Positions 7,754 to 15,650 of a stretch of DNA of 64,000 nt are shown here, piece after piece (the first letter of the stretch is position 1; every line of letters starts with the position of its first letter). The notes under the pieces are model-generated. The model was not told where the DNA came from, made no database searches, and was given only the letters and a program-made list of their open reading frames with translations. The stretch is from contig JAVDPD010000003.1 of the NCBI GenBank assembly GCA_031296935.1, positions 186,001-250,000 of the forward strand. Reading direction: 5' to 3'. The DNA comes from Cerasicoccus maritimus (GTDB lineage Bacteria > Verrucomicrobiota > Verrucomicrobiia > Opitutales > Cerasicoccaceae). Both the position numbers and the translations under genes were made by a program.

Positions 7754-9694
7754 ATGAATGACCTGACTAAATACTTTGCTGTATTTGGCATTGCTTTCGT
7801 TGTATCCCTGATTCTCACGCGAATGATGATCTGGCTGGGGCCCAAACTGGGGATGATCGACCTGCCTGATGAGCGGCGAATTCACACGAAGCCAATTCCA
7901 CGTGCGGGCGGATTGGCGGTTTTTGTGGCGTTTAATTTCACTTTAGTTTGTCTATTTGCCTATATTTGGCCTATGGCTTACGAGAAGGCCAATTGGTTTA
8001 ATGGGCGCTTGGACATGGATTGGTGGCAGAGCTTCCTTTTGGCGTCTGGCGTCCTTTGCGCCGTTGGGGTCTGGGACGACATCAAGGGTGTGCGTCCCTT
8101 GACTAAGCTTGGCGGCCAAGTCGTTGCGAGTGTCATATTATTTGTTCTCTCAGACCGCGGATTCGATTCGATCTTAGGGATTAATCTGCCTTGGTTCTTG
8201 GACCTCGCACTGACGATTATCTGGTGCGTCGCGCTCATCAACGCCTTCAACCTGATTGACGGTCTTGACGGCCTCTGTAGTGGGCTGGCGGTGATCTCTT
8301 GTTTGGGGATTGGCGCTGCGTTTTTGCTTCGGGAAGAAACGGCGGATTCGCTGATCGCGCTTGCGCTTATCGGCTCCGTATTAGGCTTTTTGCGTTATAA
8401 TTTTCACCCTGCAAAAATCTTTCTTGGGGACACGGGTTCGATGTTCCTTGGGTTTACTTTAGCGGCCTTGGCGCTGGAAAGCGCTGGCAAGTCCACAGTG
8501 CTGGTCAGCATCGGAGTTCCTTTCTTGGCGGCGGGCGTTCCGATTATGGACACGGTGTTAGCGGTCTGGCGTCGTTCAGCGCGTCGTTTATCGGCGAAAA
8601 TGGCAGGTGAGGTCGATGGCCCCAAAATCATGGGCGCGGACAAAGATCACTTGCATCACCGATTGCTGGAAGCAGGGTTTTCTCAGAGGAAAGTGGCGCT
8701 CCTGATGTATGTGGGTAATTTCCTGCTCGTGACGATTGGCCTCTTCACGATTTTCATCAATAAGGCAATGGTTGGGCTCTTCCTCATTGTTTTCATTGCC
8801 GGGGTTTACGTGGTGGTGCGTCATGTAGTGCATGTAGAGATCTGGGATACCGGGCGCCTGTTAGTTCAAGGCATTAAGCGACCGGGACGCGCACTCTATG
8901 GAATGGTTTTCTATCCGGTATGGGATTTGTTTTGGCTATCAGTGAGCTTGGTTGCTGCCATGCTGCTGGAAATCCCTCAGATGCAACAGTTGGGCATGGG
9001 AGATTGGGCGCGTTTACTGCCGGTTTGGATTTCTCCGGTGTTCCTGTTGTTAGTGCTGGGCAATACCTATTCGCGCGTTTGGTCGCGTGGTAATTTCCGC
9101 GATTATCTGCTGTTGTTTTTCTCTCTCAACATTGGCATCTTGCTGACTTTCTCGTTCCTCTCAGCAGCTGAGGCGGATATTCAGTTAGCGAATATTCGGA
9201 TTTGCGCGGTCTTCTCCTACATTTCCATGTTTGGCATCTTTGCGCCCCGCGTGATCATGCAGACTATACGTGAATGGATGCTGGTGACGGCATTGGAAGA
9301 GCGTGCCAGTAACCGATATGTTGTTCGGCATATCTTGCTGTATGGCGCGGGTAATCGAGGCTCCCTCTACTTGCGTGAGCTCCGGTTGATTCACCCTGAT
9401 GAGATGGCGACGCGCAAAATTATTGGTTTCGTTGATGATGACCTGAATTTGCGCCGCCGCTACGTGCACGGAGTCCGGGTTTTAGGTCCCTTGGATGAGC
9501 TGGAGTCTATTTTGGAGGAAAATGACATCGATGAAATCGTGATCACTGCCGAGCTGCGTGATGATCATCACGACCAACTCAAGGAGATTGCCGCCCGCAA
9601 AGGACTACACTTGAGCGCATGGAGCACGAATTTTGAAGACATGCTGCATGACACGGAGGACAAGGTGAAGGATGTTCCTAAGACCGTGCGGTGA
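7754..9694 (+). CDS. WecA/MraY-type phosphoglycosyl transferase fused to a NAD-binding domain
   Basis: The 646-residue product has two parts. Residues 1 to about 350 are a polytopic membrane enzyme of the WecA/MraY family, which links a sugar phosphate from a UDP-sugar to undecaprenyl phosphate. Its motifs are VWDDIKG (the DD pair), NAFNLIDGLDGL, IFLGDTGSMFLGF and the histidine motif DKDHLHHRLLE. Residues about 385-505 hold further membrane helices. Residues about 520-640 form a Rossmann domain (HILLYGAGNRGSLYLREL, IIGFVDDD) like the N-terminal CoA-binding-like domain of PglF/WbpM dehydratases. WecA proteins normally end near residue 350, so this is a fusion. It heads the next part of the locus. 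Confidence 0.88.
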   Translation: MNDLTKYFAVFGIAFVVSLILTRMMIWLGPKLGMIDLPDERRIHTKPIPRAGGLAVFVAFNFTLVCLFAYIWPMAYEKANWFNGRLDMDWWQSFLLASGVLCAVGVWDDIKGVRPLTKLGGQVVASVILFVLSDRGFDSILGINLPWFLDLALTIIWCVALINAFNLIDGLDGLCSGLAVISCLGIGAAFLLREETADSLIALALIGSVLGFLRYNFHPAKIFLGDTGSMFLGFTLAALALESAGKSTVLVSIGVPFLAAGVPIMDTVLAVWRRSARRLSAKMAGEVDGPKIMGADKDHLHHRLLEAGFSQRKVALLMYVGNFLLVTIGLFTIFINKAMVGLFLIVFIAGVYVVVRHVVHVEIWDTGRLLVQGIKRPGRALYGMVFYPVWDLFWLSVSLVAAMLLEIPQMQQLGMGDWARLLPVWISPVFLLLVLGNTYSRVWSRGNFRDYLLLFFSLNIGILLTFSFLSAAEADIQLANIRICAVFSYISMFGIFAPRVIMQTIREWMLVTALEERASNRYVVRHILLYGAGNRGSLYLRELRLIHPDEMATRKIIGFVDDDLNLRRRYVHGVRVLGPLDELESILEENDIDEIVITAELRDDHHDQLKEIAARKGLHLSAWSTNFEDMLHDTEDKVKDVPKTVR

Positions 9695-9747
9695 CTTCGG
9701 TGTTGTTGGAATGCTGCAAGCTGCTATTGCTATACTTTTCAAAAATT

Positions 9748-11052
9748 ATGTTTCGCTCACTTGAAGATGCCCGAATTGCCGTTGTAGGCCTTGGTTATGT
9801 TGGATTGCCGCTGGCTCTGTGCTTAGCGCGTAAGTTTAAGGTGGTCGGTTTTGATATCAGCGAAACACGAGTTGATCAGTTGAAGTCCGGCTATGACCTG
9901 ACTGGCGAAGCCGAGCCCGAAGCCTTGCAGGCGTCTTCCGTCGAGTTCACGTGTAGCCATGACGATTTGCTCCAGGTCGATGTGTTTATTGTGACGGTGC
10001 CAACGCCGATTGATGCTCACCGTCGCCCTGACCTCAAGGCAGTTTGTGCGGCCAGTAAAATGGTCGGCAAGCACATGAAAGAGGGGGCAATCGTTGTCTA
10101 TGAGTCCACCGTTTATCCGGGACTCACTGAAGAGATTTGCGTGCCGATTTTGGAAGAAGAGAGCGGCTACAAATGGAAGTCGGGCTTTTTCGTTGGTTAT
10201 TCTCCTGAGCGCATTAACCCGGGTGACCGAGAGCACACGGTCGATAAAATTACCAAGGTTGTCGCAGGTGATACCGCCGAAAGTTTGGACTATTTGGCGA
10301 ACCTTTACGGCGCGGTTATCGAAGCCGGAGTGTATCGTGCTGAAAGCATCAAAGTGGCTGAAGCTGCCAAGGTCATCGAAAACACTCAGCGCGACTTGAA
10401 CATCGCCTTGATGAATGAGCTCGCGGTGCTCTTTGACCGTCTGGAGATCAATACGGACGCAGTGTTACGGGCGGCTGGCACGAAGTGGAATTTCTTGCCG
10501 TTCCAGCCGGGCTTGGTTGGCGGACATTGCATTGGCGTTGACCCGTATTACCTGACTCACAAGGCGCAGGAGGTCGGGCATCACCCGGACTTGATTTTGG
10601 CCGGCCGCCGCATCAATGACAGGATGGGGCCATACATCGGTCAGCAGGTAATTCACGGCTTAATCCGTGCGGGTAGCATGGTCAAGGGGGCGAAGGTTTT
10701 GATCCTCGGCTGGACATTCAAGGAAAATGTGCCGGATATCCGCAACACGCGCATCGTCGATGTCTATCAACACTTGCGGAAGTTTGGCGTAGAGCCGGTC
10801 ATTTGCGACCCAATGGCGGACCCCGAAGAAGTGCAAGCGGAGCACGGCGTCGAAGTCGTGAAGGAGCCGCCTGCGGATGTGCTGTTTGAAGGCGTGCTGG
10901 CGGCGGTGCGCCATCGTGAGTTCTGCGAAAAGCTGACTCTGGCGAAGCTACGCGCGCTGTGCTCTGGCGATAAGCCATGCTTGGTGGATGTGAGAGGTGT
11001 CTTTGAACGACAGGCCTCGATCGATGCCGGTTTTGATTACTGGAGACTTTAA
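9748..11052 (+). CDS. UDP-N-acetylhexosamine/UDP-glucose 6-dehydrogenase (TviB/WbpA type)
   Basis: This 434-residue enzyme should oxidise C6 of a UDP-sugar to the uronic acid in two NAD-dependent steps. The N-terminal Rossmann motif is IAVVGLGYVGLPLA, the middle has YESTVYPGLTEE, and the active-site cysteine lies in GGHCIGVDPYYLTHKAQEVGH, a pattern typical of the TviB (VipA)/WbpA branch acting on UDP-GlcNAc or UDP-GalNAc rather than UDP-glucose. I chose the ATG at 9748 because the protein then begins MFRSLEDARIAVVG as in relatives. A GTG at 9691 overlapping the previous stop would add 19 poorly fitting residues. The product could feed the lyase-type, uronate-containing glycans suggested by nearby genes. 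Confidence 0.88.
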   Translation: MFRSLEDARIAVVGLGYVGLPLALCLARKFKVVGFDISETRVDQLKSGYDLTGEAEPEALQASSVEFTCSHDDLLQVDVFIVTVPTPIDAHRRPDLKAVCAASKMVGKHMKEGAIVVYESTVYPGLTEEICVPILEEESGYKWKSGFFVGYSPERINPGDREHTVDKITKVVAGDTAESLDYLANLYGAVIEAGVYRAESIKVAEAAKVIENTQRDLNIALMNELAVLFDRLEINTDAVLRAAGTKWNFLPFQPGLVGGHCIGVDPYYLTHKAQEVGHHPDLILAGRRINDRMGPYIGQQVIHGLIRAGSMVKGAKVLILGWTFKENVPDIRNTRIVDVYQHLRKFGVEPVICDPMADPEEVQAEHGVEVVKEPPADVLFEGVLAAVRHREFCEKLTLAKLRALCSGDKPCLVDVRGVFERQASIDAGFDYWRL

Positions 11053-11077
11053 TTCGTCCACCACGCGATCCGTTACT

Positions 11078-11671
11078 ATGAAGCGCATATTTGATTTTCT
11101 CTTAGCGCTTCTTTTGCTGCTCGCTCTGCTGCCAGTCTTGGTGGTTTTGGCAGTGATGGTTCGCCTCAAGTTGGGGAGTCCCGTCTTCTTTCGGCAAGCG
11201 CGTCCGGGGCTACGTGGCCAGGTGTTTGGGCTGATCAAATTTCGCACGATGACTGATGCCCGTGATGGCCAAGGTGAGCTGCTGCCGGATGCTGAGCGTA
11301 TGACTCCGTTTGGGCGCTGGCTGCGCGGCACGAGTCTGGATGAACTCCCGGAGTTGTTGAATATCCTACGGGGAGAAATGAGTTTTGTCGGACCACGTCC
11401 GCTCTTGGTTCGTTATCTGGAGCGTTATTCGCCGGAGCAAGCGCGTCGCCATGAGGTTCGCCCGGGTATCACCGGTTGGGCGCAAATCAATGGTCGCAAC
11501 GCCATCTCTTGGGAGGAGAAATTTCGTTTGGATGTCTGGTACGTGGATCACCAAAGCTTCTGGCTCGATATTAAAATCATGCTCATGACTTTCGTGAAAG
11601 TTATCCGTCGAGAAGGCATCTCGCCGGAGGGTGAGGCGACAATGCCAGAATTTATGGGAGAAGCAAAATGA
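11078..11671 (+). CDS. PglC-like phosphoglycosyl transferase (bacterial sugar transferase family)
   Basis: This 197-residue protein is a monotopic phosphoglycosyl transferase of the PglC group. It transfers a phospho-sugar, typically diNAc-bacillosamine phosphate, from UDP to undecaprenyl phosphate. An N-terminal membrane-inserted hydrophobic helix (FLLALLLLLALLPVLVVLAV) is followed by FRQARPG and KFRTM. The catalytic Asp-Glu pair is in SLDELPELLNIL, and the late motifs are FVGPRPLL and RPGITGWAQINGR. The ATG at 11078 is chosen because an upstream in-frame start would lie within the previous gene. Short length, without extra N-terminal membrane helices, favours PglC over WbaP. It overlaps the next gene by an ATGA. 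Confidence 0.9.
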   Translation: MKRIFDFLLALLLLLALLPVLVVLAVMVRLKLGSPVFFRQARPGLRGQVFGLIKFRTMTDARDGQGELLPDAERMTPFGRWLRGTSLDELPELLNILRGEMSFVGPRPLLVRYLERYSPEQARRHEVRPGITGWAQINGRNAISWEEKFRLDVWYVDHQSFWLDIKIMLMTFVKVIRREGISPEGEATMPEFMGEAK

Positions 11672-12102
11672 GCGACGTGCAACGCATGCGGTTCCATCAC
11701 ATTGGCTACTTGGTGGCAGATTTGGCAATTGCGCAGCAGCATTGGAAAAACGCATTGGGCTACGAACTTTGCGGTGAGGTGATTCACGATGCGGGCCAAC
11801 AGGCGCGTGTATGCTTGTTGCGAAATGAAGGTGAGTTCCACTGGGTTGAGCTCATTTCGCCCGATTCGGATGCGAGCCATTTACATCGTGCTTTGCAACG
11901 CAAAGTTTCGTTGCATCATGTGGCTTACGAGGTGGCAAACATTAATGCGGCTGCTGCTCAATTACGTCAGTCCGGCTGTATCCCCTTGGGAAAAGCGGTT
12001 ATTGGTGCCGCATTCGGGCGCCCTATAATGTGGTTTCACGACCCGATGAGCGGACTAGTCGAGTTGGTGGCTGCCGGTGAGGGTCCTTATCAATTGAGTT
12101 GA
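11668..12102 (+). CDS. VOC-family (glyoxalase-fold) protein
   Basis: This 144-residue protein has the paired beta-alpha-beta-beta-beta modules of the vicinal oxygen chelate superfamily. The first starts FHHIGYLVADLAIAQQHW and the second SLHHVAYEVANINAAAAQL. The histidines in FHHIGY and SLHHVAY and the acidic residues in WVELISP and LVELVAA are the expected metal ligands. The overall pattern is closest to methylmalonyl-CoA epimerase-like proteins. Its start overlaps the PglC-like stop (ATGA), so it belongs to the same transcription unit. A role on an acyl-CoA or acyl-ACP substrate of the downstream cassette is plausible but unproven. Confidence 0.82.
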   Translation: MSDVQRMRFHHIGYLVADLAIAQQHWKNALGYELCGEVIHDAGQQARVCLLRNEGEFHWVELISPDSDASHLHRALQRKVSLHHVAYEVANINAAAAQLRQSGCIPLGKAVIGAAFGRPIMWFHDPMSGLVELVAAGEGPYQLS

Positions 12103-12132
12103 ACGCCAGCTCCGCACTCATTTAATTAAATC

Positions 12133-12792
12133 ATGCCTACACCCTTACTCATCGTTGGCGCTGGCGGTTTCTGTCTGGAAGCCATCTGGCTCGCCAAGGC
12201 AATGAATGACGCGGACATGGCTAATTGGGAACTCGTTGGCTTGGCGGACGAGCAAGTCGCGTCGGGTGAATCAATGGGCGGTTTGAAGGTCTTGGGCGCG
12301 CCAACTGAAGTTGCGGCGACGCTGCCTGATGGCACCTATTTTCATGTGGCAATTGGCAACAACGAGGTTCGCCTACGTTTGGCGGAGTCACTCATTGCTC
12401 AAGGGCTTACGCCAGCGACTTTGGTCAGCCCGAAAGCAGAGGTCGCCAGCAACGCCCAGGTCGGCGCGGGTTGTTTCATCGGTCACTTTGCCTCGGTTGC
12501 GCCGGAAGCGGTGATCGAAGACCAGGCGCTGATCAATGTCCACGCAGTGGTTGGCCATGAGGCGCAGATTGGCGCTGGCGCGCAGCTATGTCCGGGGGCG
12601 GTTGTCACCGGTCGCTGCCGGGTAGGCAAGGGCGCGTTCCTCGGAAGCAATGCGGTGTTACAGCCCTGTATTAGCATTGGTGACTGGGCGCGCGTATCCG
12701 CGAATACGTTTGCCGCGGGCGACGTCGAGCCAGGCGTGACGCTGGCCACGATGCCGGGGCGTCCAGTGTTTGCACGCAAGCGGCAACGCTAG
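12133..12792 (+). CDS. PglD/NeuD-like sugar N- or O-acetyltransferase
   Basis: The 219-residue protein has the two-domain layout of PglD. A small Rossmann domain (LLIVGAGGFCLEAIWLAKAM) binds the UDP-sugar. It is followed from about residue 100 by left-handed beta-helix turns (ASNAQVGAGCFIGHFASV, GAGAQLCPGAVVTG, GKGAFLGSNAVL). NVHAVVGHEAQIG carries the histidine that acts as catalytic base in PglD. Such enzymes acetylate the 4-amino group of UDP-4-amino sugars with acetyl-CoA. PglC-, PglE- and PglF-like genes in the same locus support a bacillosamine-type pathway, though a different acyl donor is possible given the adjacent acyl-carrier genes. Confidence 0.85.
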   Translation: MPTPLLIVGAGGFCLEAIWLAKAMNDADMANWELVGLADEQVASGESMGGLKVLGAPTEVAATLPDGTYFHVAIGNNEVRLRLAESLIAQGLTPATLVSPKAEVASNAQVGAGCFIGHFASVAPEAVIEDQALINVHAVVGHEAQIGAGAQLCPGAVVTGRCRVGKGAFLGSNAVLQPCISIGDWARVSANTFAAGDVEPGVTLATMPGRPVFARKRQR

Positions 12793-12837
12793 CAGCGCTT
12801 GACTTATCGCAGGCAAGCCGACAATTCCTAGAAGCAA

Positions 12838-13068
12838 ATGGAAGACAAACTTCGCGACCTGATCATTGCCCAATTGAAGATAGAGCCGGGCCAGTATTCC
12901 GATGAGCTCGGCGCGGGCGACCTGCCCGAGTGGGATTCGCTGGCGCACATGAATTTGATCATGGCGGTGGAGCGGGAATTTAAAATTACGTTCGATGTCG
13001 CTGATGCGGTCGACCTCGAAACGGTCGGCGATTTTCAGGATGCCTTGCGCCGCTATCAGGCATCGTAA
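12838..13068 (+). CDS. Acyl carrier protein
   Basis: The 76-residue protein is a four-helix acyl carrier protein. The phosphopantetheine attachment site is Ser34 in LPEWDSLAHMNLI, followed by an acidic helix (AVEREFKITFDVADAVDL), which is the face recognised by partner enzymes. It is too divergent from fatty-acid AcpP (no GADSLDTV) and resembles the dedicated carriers found beside stand-alone AMP ligases. It is followed 41 bases later by such a ligase, so it probably carries the acyl group activated by that enzyme. Confidence 0.88.
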   Translation: MEDKLRDLIIAQLKIEPGQYSDELGAGDLPEWDSLAHMNLIMAVEREFKITFDVADAVDLETVGDFQDALRRYQAS

Positions 13069-13109
13069 ACGCAGCAATCTGCTGGAGATAAACACCAGCG
13101 CATACGGCC

Positions 13110-14486
13110 ATGCAACAACTAGCTGACATCCTTGCCCAAGGGCAAAGCCAGTGGCCGAATAAAGTCGCCGTAGCGGATGCGTCGCGTTCGCTAACTTATG
13201 GCGAACTAGCCTTGGGCGCACAGTGCATCGCGGGTTGGTTGATTGCCCAAGGAGTTGCGCCAGGCGATCGAGTCGCGATTCGCCTGCCCAACAGCGTCCG
13301 TTTCGTGGAAACATTTTTCGGTGTTCAATGGGCGGGCGCGGTGACTACGCCATTGGACCCCGCAATGCCGGAGGCGCAATTTCGCGCCATCGTTAAACGG
13401 GCCGAGCCGAAGGTTGTGCTCGACGCGCAATCGCCGTGGGAGGACATCTTCTCTGCGGCTCCTTTGGGCGAAGCGGTGAATCGCGCGCCCGATGATCTGG
13501 CCTCGCTGATGTTCACTACTGGCACTACTGGTCAGCCGAAAGGTGTGATGTTGACTCAGGCCAATGTGCTGACGGCGCTACAGAATATCACAGAATTTGT
13601 GGGTTACACTCCGGCGGATCGCGAAGTCATCACGCTGCCGCTTTCGCACAATTTTGGGTTGGGCCATATGCTGTGTAATTTGCTATGTGGCGGTGCGGTT
13701 TACCTCGAACCGGGCATGTCGCGCGTCGGACGTGTGTTGAAGGCGATTGAGTCATTTGGCGCGACGGGTTTTCCGACGACGCCCTTGGGGGTGAGTCTAC
13801 TTTTGGATCGTTATCGCGAAGTGTTTGTCGAGCGGGCACAAGGACTACGTTTCATGGTCGTGAACTCCGCGCCTTTGCCTCCTGAGCGCGCCGCCGAGCT
13901 GCAAGCGGCGTTGCCGGATCTCAATGTCTTGGTTTATTACGGGCTCACGGAAGCCTCTCGCTCCACTTATATTTCACTGACTGAAGCCGGTCCCGATCGC
14001 TACGGTTCAGTTGGTCAGCCTATGAATGCCGTGGATTTGAAAATCGCCGATACGGGGGAAGTGTTGATCGGTGGCCCGACGGTCACGCCGGGCTATTGGT
14101 GCGACGACGAACTGACTCAAGCAACCTTGCCCAATGGCGTGCTGCATACTGGCGACTTGGGGCACCTCGATGGGGATGGCTACCTCTACATCACGGGACG
14201 CGCTGACGACATCATTAACCTGGGTGGCTATAAAATTAATCCGCTGCAAGTTGAACGAGTCTTGGAGCAATTCACGGGCGTGGCTGAAGCTGCGGTGGTG
14301 GGCAAGGGCGAGGTGTGTGCGTATTATGTTGCGACCGAAGAATTGGATGCCGATGTCTTGACCAAGCATTGCCGGACGCAGTTGCAGGTATACGAAACGC
14401 CGCAGCGATATATTCGCATTGATGCCTTGCCGCGGACGGACAGCGGCAAGCTGAAACGCCAGGAACTCCGCCAGGCTGGCGATTGA
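13110..14486 (+). CDS. AMP-dependent acyl ligase (class I adenylate-forming enzyme)
   Basis: This 458-residue protein activates a carboxylic acid as acyl-AMP and then passes it to a thiol, here probably the adjacent acyl carrier protein. The phosphate-binding loop MFTTGTTGQPKGV is at about residues 134-146. The VYYGLTEAS core motif is present, as are the hinge aspartate region HTGDLGHLDGDGYLYITGR and the C-terminal lysine in TDSGKLKRQEL. At 458 residues it is shorter than acetyl-CoA synthetases, in keeping with ligases that load carriers. Substrate chain length cannot be judged. It lies between the carrier gene and an iron-dependent alcohol dehydrogenase. Confidence 0.88.
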   Translation: MQQLADILAQGQSQWPNKVAVADASRSLTYGELALGAQCIAGWLIAQGVAPGDRVAIRLPNSVRFVETFFGVQWAGAVTTPLDPAMPEAQFRAIVKRAEPKVVLDAQSPWEDIFSAAPLGEAVNRAPDDLASLMFTTGTTGQPKGVMLTQANVLTALQNITEFVGYTPADREVITLPLSHNFGLGHMLCNLLCGGAVYLEPGMSRVGRVLKAIESFGATGFPTTPLGVSLLLDRYREVFVERAQGLRFMVVNSAPLPPERAAELQAALPDLNVLVYYGLTEASRSTYISLTEAGPDRYGSVGQPMNAVDLKIADTGEVLIGGPTVTPGYWCDDELTQATLPNGVLHTGDLGHLDGDGYLYITGRADDIINLGGYKINPLQVERVLEQFTGVAEAAVVGKGEVCAYYVATEELDADVLTKHCRTQLQVYETPQRYIRIDALPRTDSGKLKRQELRQAGD

Positions 14487-14525
14487 CCTTTTGGCGCGCG
14501 CCATTCATTTTTTGATTTTTATATC

Positions 14526-15650
14526 ATGCTTCAACTCCGATTGCCATTGCCCCGTTTTGTCTCGGCTGGAGAACTCTTCAGCGGCAGCGGATCGCTGGGC
14601 GCCTTGCGTGCGCTTGATGCGGCGAAGGCGGCGGTGCTGGTTTCGCCTTCGGTGCTGCGACAACATGCGGACGTGATCGAGCGCTCTGTCGGCGCTGATG
14701 TGGTGAAGCTGATTTCGATGCCGCGTGGAGAGCCGAGCGTGACTTCGCTAGCGCCGGTCTTGCGCGAATTGGAAGAATTTCAACCAGACTGGATAATCGC
14801 GATTGGTGGCGGTTCGGTGATCGATGGCGCGAAGGTTGCTTGGGTTTTGTATGAACACCCGGCGGTTGATCGCGAACGCTTGCTGCTGGCCGGCGGTATT
14901 CCAACTTTGCGTGGCAAAGCTAAGTTTGCCGCTGTTCCCACGACGGCGGGCACAGGCTCCGAGGTGAGCTCGTCGGCGCTGTTGATTGATGAAGCCACTG
15001 GGCGCAAACATGCGCTCGCGTCGCCGGAGCTTTTGCCGGATGTCGCAGTGCTGGACCCTCGTTTGGTGGTCGGTAGCCCTGCGGCAGTCATTGCGCATGC
15101 GGGACTTGATGCCCTGGCGCACGCAGTTGAGAGCTACGTGTCGCGATTGGAGAATCCGTTGGCGGATTTGCTTGCGGAAAAAGCGACAGCTGAAATTTTT
15201 CAGGCATTGCCGACTTTGTTGCGCGATTCAGTAGATGAGGCGTCTTGTCTGCGGATGATGAACGCCTCGCTCTTGGCAGGTTGGGTGCAGAATCAAAAGA
15301 TACCTGGAATCGGTCACGCTATTGCGCATCAGCTTGGTTCGCTGGGCATCGCCCATGGCGCAGCAACTGGTCGCTTGCTGGCGTCGGCAATGCGCTATAA
15401 TTGCGGCGATGAAACGATCCGCGTCAAATATGATGCCTTGGCTGTCAGCCTGCAGTTGGCGGACGCGGATGAGCTGATTGCGGAGGTTGATGAATTAGTC
15501 AACTCGGTTGGCTGTGCTTCTTTGCCCAGTGAGCTGCACGAGACCGGGGACGATATTATTGCGGGTGCCCAGGAAGATCCTTGTGCGCGCTATAATCCTC
15601 GTGAGGTGACGGCGGATGCCGTGGCCGAGGTGTTGGAGGGCGCTCAATGA
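14526..15650 (+). CDS. Iron-containing alcohol dehydrogenase
   Basis: The 374-residue protein belongs to the group III (iron-dependent) alcohol dehydrogenases, which interconvert aldehydes and alcohols with NAD(P)H. The dinucleotide-binding motif is IAIGGGSVIDGAK, the second signature is VPTTAGTGSEVSSSALL, and metal-ligand histidines are in AHAGLDALAHAVE and in PGIGHAIAHQLGSLGIAHG. In this cluster it is well placed to reduce the aldehyde made by the LuxC domain of the next gene, to which its stop is coupled by an ATGA overlap. Oxidation of an alcohol is the formal alternative. Confidence 0.88.
   Translation: MLQLRLPLPRFVSAGELFSGSGSLGALRALDAAKAAVLVSPSVLRQHADVIERSVGADVVKLISMPRGEPSVTSLAPVLRELEEFQPDWIIAIGGGSVIDGAKVAWVLYEHPAVDRERLLLAGGIPTLRGKAKFAAVPTTAGTGSEVSSSALLIDEATGRKHALASPELLPDVAVLDPRLVVGSPAAVIAHAGLDALAHAVESYVSRLENPLADLLAEKATAEIFQALPTLLRDSVDEASCLRMMNASLLAGWVQNQKIPGIGHAIAHQLGSLGIAHGAATGRLLASAMRYNCGDETIRVKYDALAVSLQLADADELIAEVDELVNSVGCASLPSELHETGDDIIAGAQEDPCARYNPREVTADAVAEVLEGAQ

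Noticed and set aside
9691..9747. GTG start of the sugar dehydrogenase overlapping the previous gene
   Set aside because: The extra 19 residues are Leu/Cys-rich and do not match the family; the ATG at 9748 gives the expected N-terminus.
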